DNA of 64,000 bases from Apoderus coryli. Its lineage: Eukaryota; Arthropoda; Insecta; Coleoptera; Attelabidae. The stretch covers positions 4,216,001 through 4,280,000 of the forward strand of contig OU452204.1 in NCBI GenBank assembly GCA_911728435.2, given 5' to 3'. A program made the position numbers and the translations under genes. This document shows, in pieces, positions 48,558-61,253 of the stretch (within the stretch, counting starts at the first letter, position 1; each line of letters starts with the position of its first letter). The notes under the pieces were generated by a model. It was not told the DNA's origin, ran no database searches, and worked only from the letters and a program-made list of their open reading frames with translations.

Positions 48558-50445
48558 CTACACCTTTTCCAATTGTATTTCAGAATGCGTCCAATGTATT
48601 TCAGAAAACGTCAAATGTATTTCAGAATAGTTACATGTATTTCAGAATGCGTCAAATGTATTTCAGAATAGTTAAATGTATTTCAGAATAATTCATCTGT
48701 TGAATTTTGAGTTCAGAATAAAATTAAAAATTTAATTTAAATATCTTGTGTCTCGCTTATTATTTCACGCATTAATTGCGGACCACCCTGTATTTGCCGT
48801 TTGTGGACATCAACATTTTAAATACGTAAGGTTATATGCTCTGTGAAATACATTTCAGTAATCTGGAATACATTTGACGCTTTCTGAAATACATTTAACT
48901 ATTCTGAATGCATTTGACGCTTTCTGAAATATATTTAACTATTCTGAAATACATTTAACTATTCTAAAATACATTTGACGCTATGTGAAATAGATTTAAC
49001 TATTCTGACATACATTTGACGCTTTCTGAAATTCATTTAACTATTCTGAAATACAGTTGACGCTTTCTGAAATATATTTAACTATTGTGAAATATATTTA
49101 ACTATTCTGAAATACATTTGACGCTTTCTGAAATATATTTAACTATTCTGAAATACATTTACTTAACTATTCTGAAATACATTTGACACTTTCTGAAATA
49201 CATTTAACTATTCTGAAATACATTTGACGCTTTCTGAAATATATTTAACTATTCTGAAATACATTTAACTATTCTAAAATACATATGACGCTATGTGAAA
49301 TAGATTTAACTCTTCTGAAATACATTTGACGCTTTCTGAAATATATTTAACTATTCTGAAATAATAATAATAATAAAGTCATTATTGCAAAAAGCAATAC
49401 ATTTATCGCTTTCTGAAATATATTTAACTATTCTGAAATACATTTACTTAACTATTCTGAAATACATTTGACACTTTCTGAAATACATTTAACTATTCTG
49501 AAATACATTTGACGCTTTCTGAAATATATTTAACTATTCTGAAATACATTTAACTATTCTAAAATACATATGACGCTATGTGAAATAGATTTAACTCTTC
49601 TGAAATACATTTGACGCTATGGGAAATAGATTTAACTATACTCAAATACATTTGACGCTTTCTGAAATACATTTAACTAATCTGAAATACATTTGACGCT
49701 TTCTGAAATATATTTAACTATTCTGAAATAATAATAATAATAAAGTCATTATTGCAAAAAGCAATACATTTATCGCTTTCTGAAATATATTTAACTATTG
49801 TGAAATACATTTAACTATTCTGAAATACATTTGACGCTTTCTGAAATATATTTAACTATTCTGAAATACATTTACTTAACTATTCTGAAATACATTTGAC
49901 ACTTTCTGAAATACATTTAACTATTCTGAAATACATTTGACGCTTTCTGAAATACATTTAACTATTCTGAAATACATTTGACGCTTTCTGAAATATATTT
50001 AACTATTCTGAAATACATTTACTTAACTATTCTGAAATACATTTGACACTTTCTGAAATACATTTAACTATTCTGAAATACATTTGACGCTTTCTGAAAT
50101 ATATTTAACTATTCTGAAATACATTTGACACTTTCCGAAATACATTTAACTATTCTGAAATACATTTGACGCTTTCTGAAATATATTTAACTATTCTGAA
50201 ATACATTTAACTATTCTAAAATACATATGACGCTATGTGAAATAGATTTAACTCTTCTGAAATACATTTGACGCTTTCTGAAATATATTTAACTATTCTG
50301 AAATAATAATAATAATAAAGTCATTATTGCAAAAAGCAATACATTTATCGCTTTCTGAAATACATTTAACTATTCTGAAATACATTTGACGTTTTCTGAA
50401 ATACATTATTTGACGCTTTCTGAAATACAATTGGAAATGGTGTAG
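48558..50445. repeat. Foldback-like element whose arms are a 20-21-bp minisatellite
   Basis: The monomer is TTCTGAAATACATTTGACGC plus T, alternating with TTCTGAAATATATTTAACTA. About six monomers run in reverse orientation at 48575-48695, then a 150-bp unique core with an ACCCTGTA motif, then a long direct array (48844-50436). The outermost sequences mirror each other: CTACACCTTTTCCAATTG at 48558 and CAATTGGAAATGGTGTAG ending at 50445. Long terminal inverted repeats built of short tandem repeats are the hallmark of Foldback elements. Confidence 0.75.
49362..50345. repeat. Three copies of a LINE-tail insert amplified within the minisatellite
   Basis: The segment AATAATAATAATAAAGTCAT plus TATTGCAAAAAGCAATACAT recurs near 49362, 49727 and 50303. 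The first interval is 365 bp and the second 576 bp, so a block of many monomers carrying the insert was duplicated as a higher-order unit. Confidence 0.85.
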
Positions 50446-50482
50446 TAGTATAAATAATTTTTGTGAAATGGAGCATCCTATA

Positions 50483-51529
50483 CAGGGTGTTAATTAAGTA
50501 TCTGGCCAAACTTCGGGGGTTAATCTTTGAGTGATTTTAAGGTAAAAAGATCATATAAGCAGGTGTCCGGATATGCATAGTTTTCAAGATACAGGGTGTC
50601 AAAAAAATTTTTTTTTTACATTTATTTATTAATATCTCAAACACCTGTTGACCGATTTTGTTGAAATTTGGCAGTATTATGGACGATGATAACAGGGCGG
50701 TGAGGATATCTTTCTTGGTAAATGCATCTAGCTGCCCTTGAATTGCCTTGAGCCATTCCATAAACAAAATGCATATCAGCCATTTCTATGTTTGAATATT
50801 GAACCATTTTTCAATATTAAATACGAATTTTAATTGCTTAACACTCTTTTTTCAAAAATATGATTTTTAACATTACACCGTTCAAACTTAAAATCATGAC
50901 ACACATGTGAAATAACATTTTTTAAGAATTATTGTTTTTCCAGTCATGGCACCCTTACTTTTTGTGTTTAATGACATGCATTTAAGTGGTTTTAATTTTT
51001 TTACTACTACAAATCTCAACGAATTTGGGTAAAACGTAATTCGCAATAATTCTGTAAAAGTGATTTTGAAAATTATTCAGGGACATGCATTTAAGTGGTT
51101 TTAATTTTTTTTCTCGAAAACGATGCAAGATACGAAAAAATATCAAGAAACAAAAAAGTAGTATTTTTAATGGCTTAATCCGAAAATGATTTTTTTAATT
51201 TAAAAAAGTCAGTGGCGCACATTTTTTGTTAGTTTCGTAAAACTGCCCCTTACGACGCCACTGGAAGTGTGGAAGTGAAACAACTATTCTGAAACAATCA
51301 ATTGGTGCTAACTTAGCGTCTTATCATAGTCCATAATACTGCCAAATTTCAACAAAATCGGTCAACAGGTGTTTGAGATATTAATAAATAAATGTAAAAA
51401 AATTTTTTTTGACACCCTGTATCTTGAAAACTATGCATTTCCGGACACCTGCTTATATGAACTTTTTACCTTAAAATCACTCAAAGAATCACCCCCTGAT
51501 GTTTGGCCAGATACTTAATTAACACCCTG
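50483..51529. mobile_element. Foldback DNA element 3 (1047 bp, CAGGGTGTTAATT ends)
   Basis: Ends CAGGGTGTTAATTAAGTATC and complement, flanked by TA. A second CAGGGTGTC sits about 110 bp inside each end (50591 and 51417). The arms match for several hundred bp. The interior (50880-51280) has no transposase. Confidence 0.9.
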
Positions 51530-53335
51530 TATATTATTAAATACCCTGAAAGAAAATAAAATTCCCTTGGAAATGATAATATATCATATTCCTGTCCCTA
51601 AGTAGCGAGTTAAATAGTTTATTATTCATGGGTAATATGACAAAATTATAGAAATAACATGCGTAAAGATTAATGAAATAATATATTCTAATTAACAACC
51701 AGCGGCAGCATTTTAAAGTTGTTAAAAACATTTATGTTGTCTTGATTAAAATCATAGGCATACCTAGATAAATATAGTTTTTGCTCTCATTTCTGACCCT
51801 TAATTTATGAAACTATTTTGTTATCGTGCAAACTTCCTCTTTTTTGTGCATTGGTTGTAAATCTTGATACATTTCATTAAACTTTCCGAATATTATCCCT
51901 ATAATTTTTTCACATTGCTAATGAATAATAATTAGAATTAAACCTTCATTTAAGAAATTTTGTTTTCATCAATTTTAATTCAACAAACCACAAACGTTAT
52001 ACTATATGGACAAAATGTCAGATTATTACGATTTTTGTTTCATGGCGTTTAATGACGTTTCATGGCTATATCTAATTAAAATATAGGTACCTACCATAAT
52101 AATCCAATTTTGTTGCTTTTATTTCGGAAACTTTACCATTGAGGGATCGGAACATAATATCAAATAAAAGGGATTTTGATAGTCTACAAAATATTTGATA
52201 ATATACAGGGTGTTCCATTTGAAATAGTTTGTGACCCTCCAGTAACTCTAAGGGTGAATTTGTCTAGATAATTTATGTTCATAATATATTCTTGAACCAC
52301 CATGAACATTTCAACGACTGTGTTTTGGACAAAAAACAAAATAAATTATCTTTTCATGATTTATCCACGTTAAGGACTTACCACCCTTGTAACGTTTTTT
52401 ATCTTTTGACGGATTTCGATAACCTTGTTTTTGTTAGGTATGTATTCAACTGGCAACTTTAGTTTTGAGCTGTAATCATGGGCAGCTACGACCAGTTTCA
52501 TTGGCGTAAATCGCAGAAAGTATTACTAGGGATTTTTCTAGAAAAAAGCGGATAACGTAAAACCCAATTGTACCAATTTTCAGTGTTGTGTTCAGGGGTG
52601 CCCAAGAAAAAAATTAGATATTACTTAGTTCTGTTGATATGAAAAGTCATTATTACGTACGAGTAGGTAGTTATTACAAAAAGTAAGGATTTAACCATAA
52701 TTTGAATTAAATTTGGCACCAGACAATTATTTTTAATAACTAGGTATATAGCTATTTACTTATTTATCTAAATATTTATGTAGTGTGTGTGTGTGACCTT
52801 GAAAAATAATTAAAAATACTTTTTTTTTTTAATAAAGTAGATAGGTATATCATTCCATAAATAACATGAATTAAATAGGTGTAAGTAAACAAAAACGGTG
52901 TACCTATTATCATAAATAACAATTATGTAAATATTCAATTTAACAAGTGTTATTGTAAAATGAATTAACAGAGCACCCACATTTTATAACTAAGGCGTAA
53001 TAAATGCATTCCTTAAAATCATCTATTAATTGGAATTAAGCCAATATGAGATAAAAAAAAACTACACCCAACACTATTGAGAAAACTTGTGTTGAATTCA
53101 GTTGAATAGGTATCAAGTGTGGGCAATATTTGCGTCATCTTTTTGGTTGTAAATACATTTTTTGTTTTTGCAAGAGTCAAATGTCAAATAAATAATGTTA
53201 TCATTGATAATTATTAATACTTCACCGATATACCGGTTGGGTATAAAATTAAAAAACGGTATTTTATAAGCTAATAAAAAATTATTTTATATACTGTGGT
53301 CAAATTAAGGTCCGTCGGCTCATAAAAAATGGCTA
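51530..53335. other. Non-coding; lone CAGGGTGTTCC terminus near 52206
   Basis: A TATACAGGGTGTTCC motif without a partner suggests a decayed transposon end. No other feature was seen. Confidence 0.45.
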
Positions 53336-53337
53336 TA

Positions 53338-55959
53338 CAGGGTTATTCACGATTTATGGCGCGGAATATTGTGGACAAACTACGTGACTTTTAAAAAGTT
53401 TCATTTGTTGGACATGTGGGCATCTACTATGGCTACTTTTTAAAATTGGTGTAGTATTATACAGGGTGTCCCAAATAACCTAAAAGTATCAAAGTTGTGT
53501 TTTTTTAAATGGAATGCCCTGTATATTATTGCACTTTTAGATCCTCTGATCAAATTAAGTGTGTGTTTCATTAAGGTTTATAATACCTAAACCTTAAGGT
53601 TTTTTAAATAAATTGAATTTTCTCAAAATCTAGCCTCATTTTCATCTTTCAAATACTTAGGAACTTTTAAAGTCATGTTGACGAAATGAACACTAAAGTG
53701 TAAAAATAGATCATATTTGATATTCCATTTGCAATAAACTTGCAATCTTATACAGGGTGTCCAAAAATTAAAACTACTCAAATAAGAACTTTAAGTTGCT
53801 ATAACTTCATTAATGTAAATGGAACGTCATATTTCTGAGCTTACCTATTAATGTACTTACTAATTACCTGTCGAATGGTATTAGGGTGTACTATAGCTAA
53901 GTCTGTGGGTTTTGGTAGAAAACGCCAAATAATTGATTTGTACACCATTGTGTTTTTAAATAAATGTTTTAATGTATCTAGTCGCCTATGGAATGAGAAA
54001 TGTCAAATAAATTATTTTATCTGTCAATTTAATTTACTGTTCATGCTTTACTAGTGTTATTATTGATGTACAATTGTTAGTTTTGGTGTTGTTTTGTTAA
54101 AATGAAGATTATTTATTCAAAAGAAGACAATAACAACAAACGTATTGATATGATATTGATCCTTGGAGAATGTCATCAAAATTCTTTATTGGCTTCTCGA
54201 GTTTATGCTGAAAGGTTTCCCATACGAAATCATCCAAGGCCAGCTGCTTTTGAGAGACTATTAAATCAGTTTAAGGAAACTGGAAGTGTTAGCTACAAGA
54301 AATACGTGAAAAGAAAACCTGTCACCGAAAATGAAGAAACTATTTTTGCTATAGTTGGTTCAGTTATCGAAAATCCTAATATTAGTCAAAATCACATATC
54401 CGACAACACCAATATTAGTCAGGCAAGTATTTCACGAGTACTTAAAAAACATAGATTTCATGCTTATAAAATTCAGCTTTGTCAAGAGCTTTATGGAAAT
54501 GATTTTGACAATAGAATTGAATTTTGCATGTGGGTGTTAGATAAAGTGGCAGCAAATGAAACATTTTTTGATAATCTGTTATTTAGTGACGAATGTACAT
54601 TTCACAACAATGGCCTCGTGAACAGACACAACTACCATTATTATTCTGACTCGAATCCCCATGAATACAGAATCATCAGCAATCAAAATAGGTGGTCCAT
54701 TCATGTGTGGGGTGGAACATTCGGCCCATATTTAATAGGACCCTATTTTTTTGAGGGATCTTTCAATGGTATGATGTTTCTCGATTTTCTTCTACACCAA
54801 CTTCCTGTATTATTAGAAGAAATTCCTTTAAACAGGAGAAAAACCATGTGGTTTCAATTAGATGGAGCTCCGCCTCATTATCATCACGAGGTTCGGCAAT
54901 TTTTGGATACCAATTTTCAAAACATGTGGATTGGAAGAAATGGATTTAAAAATTGGCCTCCCAGACCTCCCGATTTAACTCCTCCGGATTTCTTTTTATG
55001 GGGATACGTGAAAGGAATTGTCTACAAGACGCCTCCAACAACACCACACGATATGAAAATACGCATAAGAGATGCATTTCAAACTGTTACCCCACAAATG
55101 TTGACCAGAGTTTGCCGTAGTTTTCAAAACAGAATATCGAAGTGTCTGGAAACGGACGGTCAACATTTCGAACACATGTTATGAATATTTTGGTAGAGAT
55201 TCATCAGTGCTATTTTATTTCCATTAATGCTGTTTATGCATAATTAAGAATAATTCATAATGACCTTTATAATAATTGTAGATCATTTGACATTTCTGAT
55301 TCCATAGCCTACTAAGATATATTAAAACGTTTATTTAAAAAACACCAAATGGTGTACAAAACAATTATTTGGAGTTTTCTTCCAAAACGCGCAGACTTAG
55401 CTATACTACACCCTAATACCATTCGATAGGTAATTAGTAAGTACATTGATAGGTAAGCTCAGAAATATGACGTTCCATTTACATTAATGAAGTTATAGGA
55501 ACTTAAAGTTCTTATTTGAGTAGTTTTAATTTTTGGACACCCTGTATAAGATTGCAAGTTTATTGCAAATGGAATATCAAATATGATCTATTTTTACACT
55601 TCAGTGTTCATTTCCTCAACATGACTTTACTAGTTCCTAAGTATTTGAAAGATGAAAATGAGGCTAGATTTTGAGAAAATTCAATTTATTTAAAAAACCT
55701 TAAGGTTTAGGTATTATAAACCTTAATGAAACAGACACTTAATTTGATCAGAGGATCTAAAAGTGCAATAATATACAGGGTATTCCATTTAAAAAAACAT
55801 AACTTTGATAGTTTTAGGCTATTTGGGACACCCTGTATAATACTAAACCAATTTAAAAAAGTAGCCATAGTAGATGCCCACACGTCCAACAAATGAAACT
55901 TTTTGAAAGTCACGTAGTTTGTCCACAATATTCCGCGCCATAAATCGTGAATAACCCTG
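53338..55959 (+). mobile_element. Complete long-TIR Tc1/mariner-type transposon (2622 bp)
   Basis: Ends CAGGGTTATTCACGATTT and complement, each flanked by TA (53336-53337, 55960-55961). The inverted repeats are about 671-675 bp (53338-54008 and 55285-55959), with scattered mismatches. Additional CAGGGTGTCC motifs lie about 125 and 415 bp inside the left end, with mates in the right arm, so the terminus motif is repeated along each arm. It encodes an uninterrupted transposase. A partial copy lies at 1-540. Confidence 0.95.
54102..55184 (+). CDS. DDE transposase, 360 codons, intact (DUF4817-type, Tc1/mariner superfamily)
   Basis: It should bind the inverted repeats and cut and paste the element. 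The N-terminal HTH domain (about residues 10-65; NSLLASRVYAERFP, PAAFERLLNQFKETGS) matches the DUF4817 pattern; a second HTH-like stretch ISQASISRVLKKHRFHAYK lies at about 107-125. Catalytic residues: D163 in LLFSDECTF, D254 in WFQLDGAPPH and D291 in RPPDLTPPDFFLWG, giving 36 residues between the second and third Asp when aligned like mariner PDLAP. The IHVWGGTFGPYLIGPYFF block lies between. Only introns of zero length are needed: one exon. The start is an ATG after GTTAAA. The arms differ by several percent, so the copy is not brand new although the frame is intact. Confidence 0.9.
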   Translation: MKIIYSKEDNNNKRIDMILILGECHQNSLLASRVYAERFPIRNHPRPAAFERLLNQFKETGSVSYKKYVKRKPVTENEETIFAIVGSVIENPNISQNHISDNTNISQASISRVLKKHRFHAYKIQLCQELYGNDFDNRIEFCMWVLDKVAANETFFDNLLFSDECTFHNNGLVNRHNYHYYSDSNPHEYRIISNQNRWSIHVWGGTFGPYLIGPYFFEGSFNGMMFLDFLLHQLPVLLEEIPLNRRKTMWFQLDGAPPHYHHEVRQFLDTNFQNMWIGRNGFKNWPPRPPDLTPPDFFLWGYVKGIVYKTPPTTPHDMKIRIRDAFQTVTPQMLTRVCRSFQNRISKCLETDGQHFEHML

Positions 55960-55961
55960 TA

Positions 55962-58744
55962 TATTGTGAGTCATGAAAACGTGCTCCCCCTACATTGTTT
56001 TTGTCATACAATACAAGGTTGGATGGTGCATGAGAGCTGCAGAACCAACAAAAATTATAAGTATGAACAAGAAATCCCTTTGGGATTTCCCAGTCGTTTT
56101 GTGGCAGTCTTATCTATGACTATGACAAAAGTCATTGAGGGTTATAAAAAAAATTGTAATTTTTTTTTGAATTTTTTTTTATTAATTTTTTTTTTAATTT
56201 TTTTGATAACCTGATAACAAATATTGTATTTTAATTGTAATAATATAGGTTCCAACTACCTAACTGGTGAAATTTTAAATGGGAACAATACACATACACC
56301 CTGTATAAAAATTTTATGATGCCATTCTAACTAAAAATACTGTGAAACTTAAAAAAATATATAAAAAACTTCAAATTAAAATCCAGCTGAATTTATTAAT
56401 AATAATTATTAAATATACCTACCTCGTAGAAAAGACACTTCCACCGCTACATACTATGCCGTGCCGGTACAAGAGTAATACACAAAGCACTTTATTTTAT
56501 TAATATACAGTTTATCCCGTGTTGTAAATTTGGATGATATATTTATGCACACTTATCACTACTAGTTTTATAAAAAACCTGTTTTAATTAAGTACACTAA
56601 GTCCTGATTTAATTAGATCGCAGGTTACATATGTTCGAATGTAAACACCAACAATAGACTTTAGGATGTTGTGTGTGTTGTGCCTTACAGGGTGGTACAT
56701 TTTTTCCAAGTGAGGCGGGGAAGTATTTTTTTCTTCTCACATCTTTGTATACCACAATTGCCACATTTTTCGTTCCCCCGGTATGGTCGAGGGTATAGTA
56801 TCAATCCAATCCGAAATACAATTAATTAATAAATAGCCAGACTTTATATCTCAAATTTTTACCGACCAATTTATTAACGCGATCTACCTAATCAAAGAGT
56901 ACCTAAACGGTAACATGTCTGTCGTGGATTTTTTCAATCAGACTTTGCACCCTTTGTCTATAGAGAAACAAAAAGCCTCAAATTTAAATATTGAAAAACT
57001 AGTTAATACCTTATCTGTTATCAGAGCCCCAAAGGTCCAATTTTAATTCAATTTGTTAGAATGCAGTTTTATTTTTTGTTGTTTTAAGGTGGATTTTCAT
57101 TTGCCATCTAAAGAACAATTATTTAAATACTTTTTGCTGTGATATAATGAAGTTTTATTTTTATTTTTAAATGTTTTTATTTGCAATCTAAAGAACCCTA
57201 TTAATTATATCAAATTTTACTGTGAGTGAAGATTGATTTTTCTTTATTTTTATTGTTTTCCTTATTTTTATTAAAATAACGCAATAATGGAATTTTTTTC
57301 TTTTTGAATACCTTTTTGAACCGGTGGAGGGATTTTATATATTTTGCGCCACTGCATGTGCGAGCGTTGCTTCCAAAAAAAATCGTTCAAATTTTATCGA
57401 ATATTTGCGTGACTTTTGGTCCTCACTATACCGCTCTGTAGTTTTAACTTTTAATTTTGTCCTGGTATAATCCGAAATCCACGATTAATTTTCTATTTTT
57501 TTATTACTATTATTATTAGTATCAATAGCGGTTATTATTTTGTTGTTTCGACCTACATTTTCCGCATCAGGGAATCACAAGCTCCCACTGATGATGCACT
57601 TATATCCAGTTACTTTTCGTTTCATTTTATTTCCAACAAAATAAAAAGTTCTCGACTGATTGTTATAACTAATAATTACATTTCCGTAGTGTCTATAGTC
57701 AGTTCTAGAAGTCAGTGTTGTTTTAGATTCCAAACAAGTGTGTTTGTTTTTCTAAGCAAAACAGCAACAAGAAATATTCTTATTTTTATTAACTTAATTA
57801 AATACGTGTTTTTCCACATTTTTTGCGTTACGTGCAATAATTTAATATATTAGTTTGTTACAAACGCATAGCTAAGTAGCTGCATTTTAGTGAAGTGATT
57901 GAACATAAAATTTAGGTACATAGTGTATTTTCAAACTTTGACTATTTTTACTCAGTAATGATGTAAGTTTAATTTTCACTTAATTTAGTTTTTTCTTAAG
58001 GCTCTTAAACTTAAAAACGTGTTTGAGCTGTAACAAGAGTTCGAAAATTATACATGGTGTTTCAAAGAGACGCGCAATATTTCATTTTTTTAATTTCCCC
58101 TAACGCAACTGGTCTAAATAATGTTAGTCTAGTTAGGGCCAAATTAGACCAGGGTCGATAATTTTTGACACCAAAAAAAATTATAGTAGGATGAAACCAA
58201 TTGGAAAAGGTAGAGAATATAACAAAAATGAAAGGAAAAATAAATTACGGGCGATCTGAGGTCGGGAAGAGGGAGGGGGTTTTTAAGGGTAAAAAACGGT
58301 TAATCTCGATTTCCGGTAAAATTGTCCTATGAGAAAAAGTTACAACTTTCGTATCGACACTTTTTTCACATAACCTCAAAACTTATGTAAAAAATTCGAA
58401 TAACCGAATTTTTGGTTTTTTATTTTTATCTTTTGCAAAAAAAATCATTTTTTCACGAAATTTGGTGAAAACTTACCTCTGTATTTCCCAAACATACAGT
58501 AATTTTTTTGATTTAAAATATTCATTTTTTCACCTCATTTTGACTTAATATCGAAAAAGCACCCTAGTTTTCAATCGAAAATTCTCAAGTCTAAATATCT
58601 GCTTTTTTGAAAAAAGTGTGTTTTTTGCCTGTTGAAATCTCTACTTTCTGTTGGTATAAAAAAAATACACTACTAAATGTTCTCAGAAAATGCAAATAAT
58701 GAAAAAAACTGTAATCCGAATTTTTTTTTTCTAATTACTTCTCC
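55962..58744. other. Non-coding; lone transposon-end motifs
   Basis: ACACCCTGTATAAA near 56300, ACAGGGTGGTACA near 56690 and ACATGGTGTTTCAAAG near 58050 resemble ends of CAGGG-type elements, but none has a visible partner. No genes recognised. Confidence 0.4.
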
Positions 58745-59940
58745 ATTAGTTTTTGTCTCTTTGATGGCATTTCTTCATCTTTGCAACAGTATAATGATGT
58801 ATCTAATTGCCATAATGATGTTCTTGATTTAGTTTTGTGTAATTTTAGTTGCACGGTTGAACCATGCCCTCCCTCAGTAGCTGAGGACGCCTATCATCCG
58901 GCAATACACATACGGTTCTCTTGTAATATAGATCCACAACAAAAAAACTTCTGCTCAAGCACAGAAGCAAGAAAATATAATTTCAATAAGGGAAATTATC
59001 TCCTATTGTATGAATTAATAGCTGCGCAAGACTGGTCATGGTTGTATCATGTTTCGGATGTCAATGCTGCCGTGAGACAGTTTCACAGTAAGATAGCATC
59101 AATACTGGATATTGCTGTACCCACATTCAAACCGCGACCTAAGAAATTCTCTTATCCCTACAGGTATCAACTCGATCTCATAAAAGATATTAAAGAGAAA
59201 TATAAATGTCTACGAAAGTGGAGATCTTCTGGTACACCGTGTCACTTACATAGGTTTCAGTTTTTCAGAACACAGATTAAACAAAAGATTTCCCAAGCCT
59301 ATAGAAGTTATGTCAACCGGATTCAGGACTCAATCAAAGACGATCCAACACAGCTTTGGAAGTACATAAGAAATAAGAAACAGAGGTGGCGTATCCCGGG
59401 TGTGATGTTCGATGATGGCGGGATTGCATTGTCCGATCCATTGGGTATTGTTTCCGCGTTTGCGAGTTTTTTCCGCGGAGTGTACGTTGACTCCGTAGAA
59501 GATGCCGTTGTTGACGTGTTTAATGATGATAATGATATGATCGCGGTGGGCTTGTTGGATTTTGATGATGTTTTGGTTGCTTTGAGGAGGCTGAGACCGA
59601 AGATGACCGCTGGTGTTGACAACATACCTGCGTTTATCATTAGGGATTGTGCCACCGTCTTTGCCAAGCCTTTACAATATATATTTAACCTTTCTTTGCA
59701 ATCTAACACATTTCCTGACCCTTGGAAGATGGGTCGTGTATGCCCTGTACATAAGTCTGGCGAACTTGATAGAATTGTAAATTATCGGCCAATTTCTATC
59801 CTATCTAATTTCTCTAAAGTGTTTGAGATTGCACTACATAATAAGCTGTTCATCCAGGTGAAGGCTAAGTTGGTCTGGCAACAACATGGATTTTTTAAGA
59901 AGCGCTCCACTGTAAGCAATTTTGTAACCGTATGTAATTA
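58745..59940 (+). pseudogene. LINE fragment: endonuclease end to first RT motifs, truncated at both ends
   Basis: The plus-strand frame starts in the endonuclease C-terminus (NCHNDVLDLVLCNF, then EDAYHPAIHIRF with the catalytic His). It runs through the linker (PAFIIRDCATVFAKPLQYIF, FPDPWKMGRVCPVHKSGELD) to NYRPISILSNFSKVFEIALH and WQQHGFFKKRSTVSNFV, then stops at 59939. The frame is open for 386 codons from the first Met. RT motifs with FADD and the whole 3' part are absent, unlike usual 5'-truncated insertions. Family close to LINE copy C. Confidence 0.85.
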
Positions 59941-61127
59941 GCGGATGTTATATACATTCAGAAGAATACTAATGTTATAGTTTCATCCAAATGAACTCCG
60001 ATATGCTATTAAATTGGTTACGGGTTCGCTTCCATATTTTACGAGCGGTTTAAAATAAAGAAGAACAACCAAAGAATATCAACTTGAATAATGACAGAAT
60101 CAAATTATTATATGAACAAACAAACAACTAAGATAAGCTTTATTAATCTGTACTGAAGTAATGCAAAATTTACTTACCAACATAGTATTCATCACGATCG
60201 GTCACCGACTTTAATTAAAAAGGAATTTTTAATTGGTTGACCTTTTTGAAACTAATTTATTGAAAACTTTATTAGAAATAAAACACATATTTTTGTGGGC
60301 TAAAACAACTAATTTAATAATTAAAACTAATTAAAGAAATTTAATAACAAATAAAGAAATAAATATGTATAAATAAAAGAAAGAGAAAGAATAAAACAAT
60401 TAAGCAATAATGAGAATTTAAAAGAAAATCGTAGTTATTACTGTACTACTTAAAAATAGGAAAGGACTTTAACATACTAGTGAAAACGGAATTTAATTCA
60501 TTTACTAAAGAAATAACTTTAAACTTTGTATAACAAAAAAAAACTGATTAAACAAAAAGGCCTTCAATTAAAAGTATATCAAAACTTACGGAACTTTATA
60601 CAAATCACAATTTCCGAATAAAAAGAAATGAACTTAGTCTTTAAACAAAAACTAGAAAATAATTCTTAACTGAAAAATTTACTAAGTTCAGAAACAAATT
60701 AAAATATTTAATTTAACATTTATAATTAGAGAAAACACTTCTTTATTCAACAAAGACCAAGACCAATCTGAATATTTAGACCAACGGTTATTTTAAACAT
60801 GTCATTCTTCGAATAAGAAAAACACGGTCTATCTCTTTCTAGTCCTATTTATCTTTACAGAGTCTCTATTACTTTTCAACGGATATTAGACAAAAAAAAA
60901 GGTTTCTTCTAGATAATTCTTTATCATAGGCACTTTACTTGCAGGGGTGGTAAAAACCCATATCAATAAACGACAAAATAAACAGAAAGTATCCCCTTAC
61001 ATTTTTACGACTAAGTTTAGAACATTTGTATATAATCTACCCAAAAACTAATATTCCCAAACTAATATAAACTATAAATCTCAGACATAACCACAGGGCC
61101 GGACAACAGGAAATTCCATTGCTCGTT
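59941..61127. other. No recognised feature
   Basis: A-rich sequence; might include 3' flank of the minus-strand transcript ending near 61.1 kb. Confidence 0.4.
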
Positions 61128-61253
61128 CGTTTTATTACATTGGCCACCACTCAAAAGTGAAGCCATTTCTTTTACTTAATTAAGTAATGGTCTTCACTCA
61201 AAATAATCGAAAGAACAAAATAAAACTTAAAACTAAATCATCCTCTTTCGCGA

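Noticed and set aside
48844..50436. CRISPR-like array
   Set aside because: The repeats are contiguous 20-21-bp monomers without unique spacers; it is a minisatellite in eukaryotic DNA.
57590..57600. CTGATGATG as a hammerhead start
   Set aside because: No GAAAC box or stem II follows.
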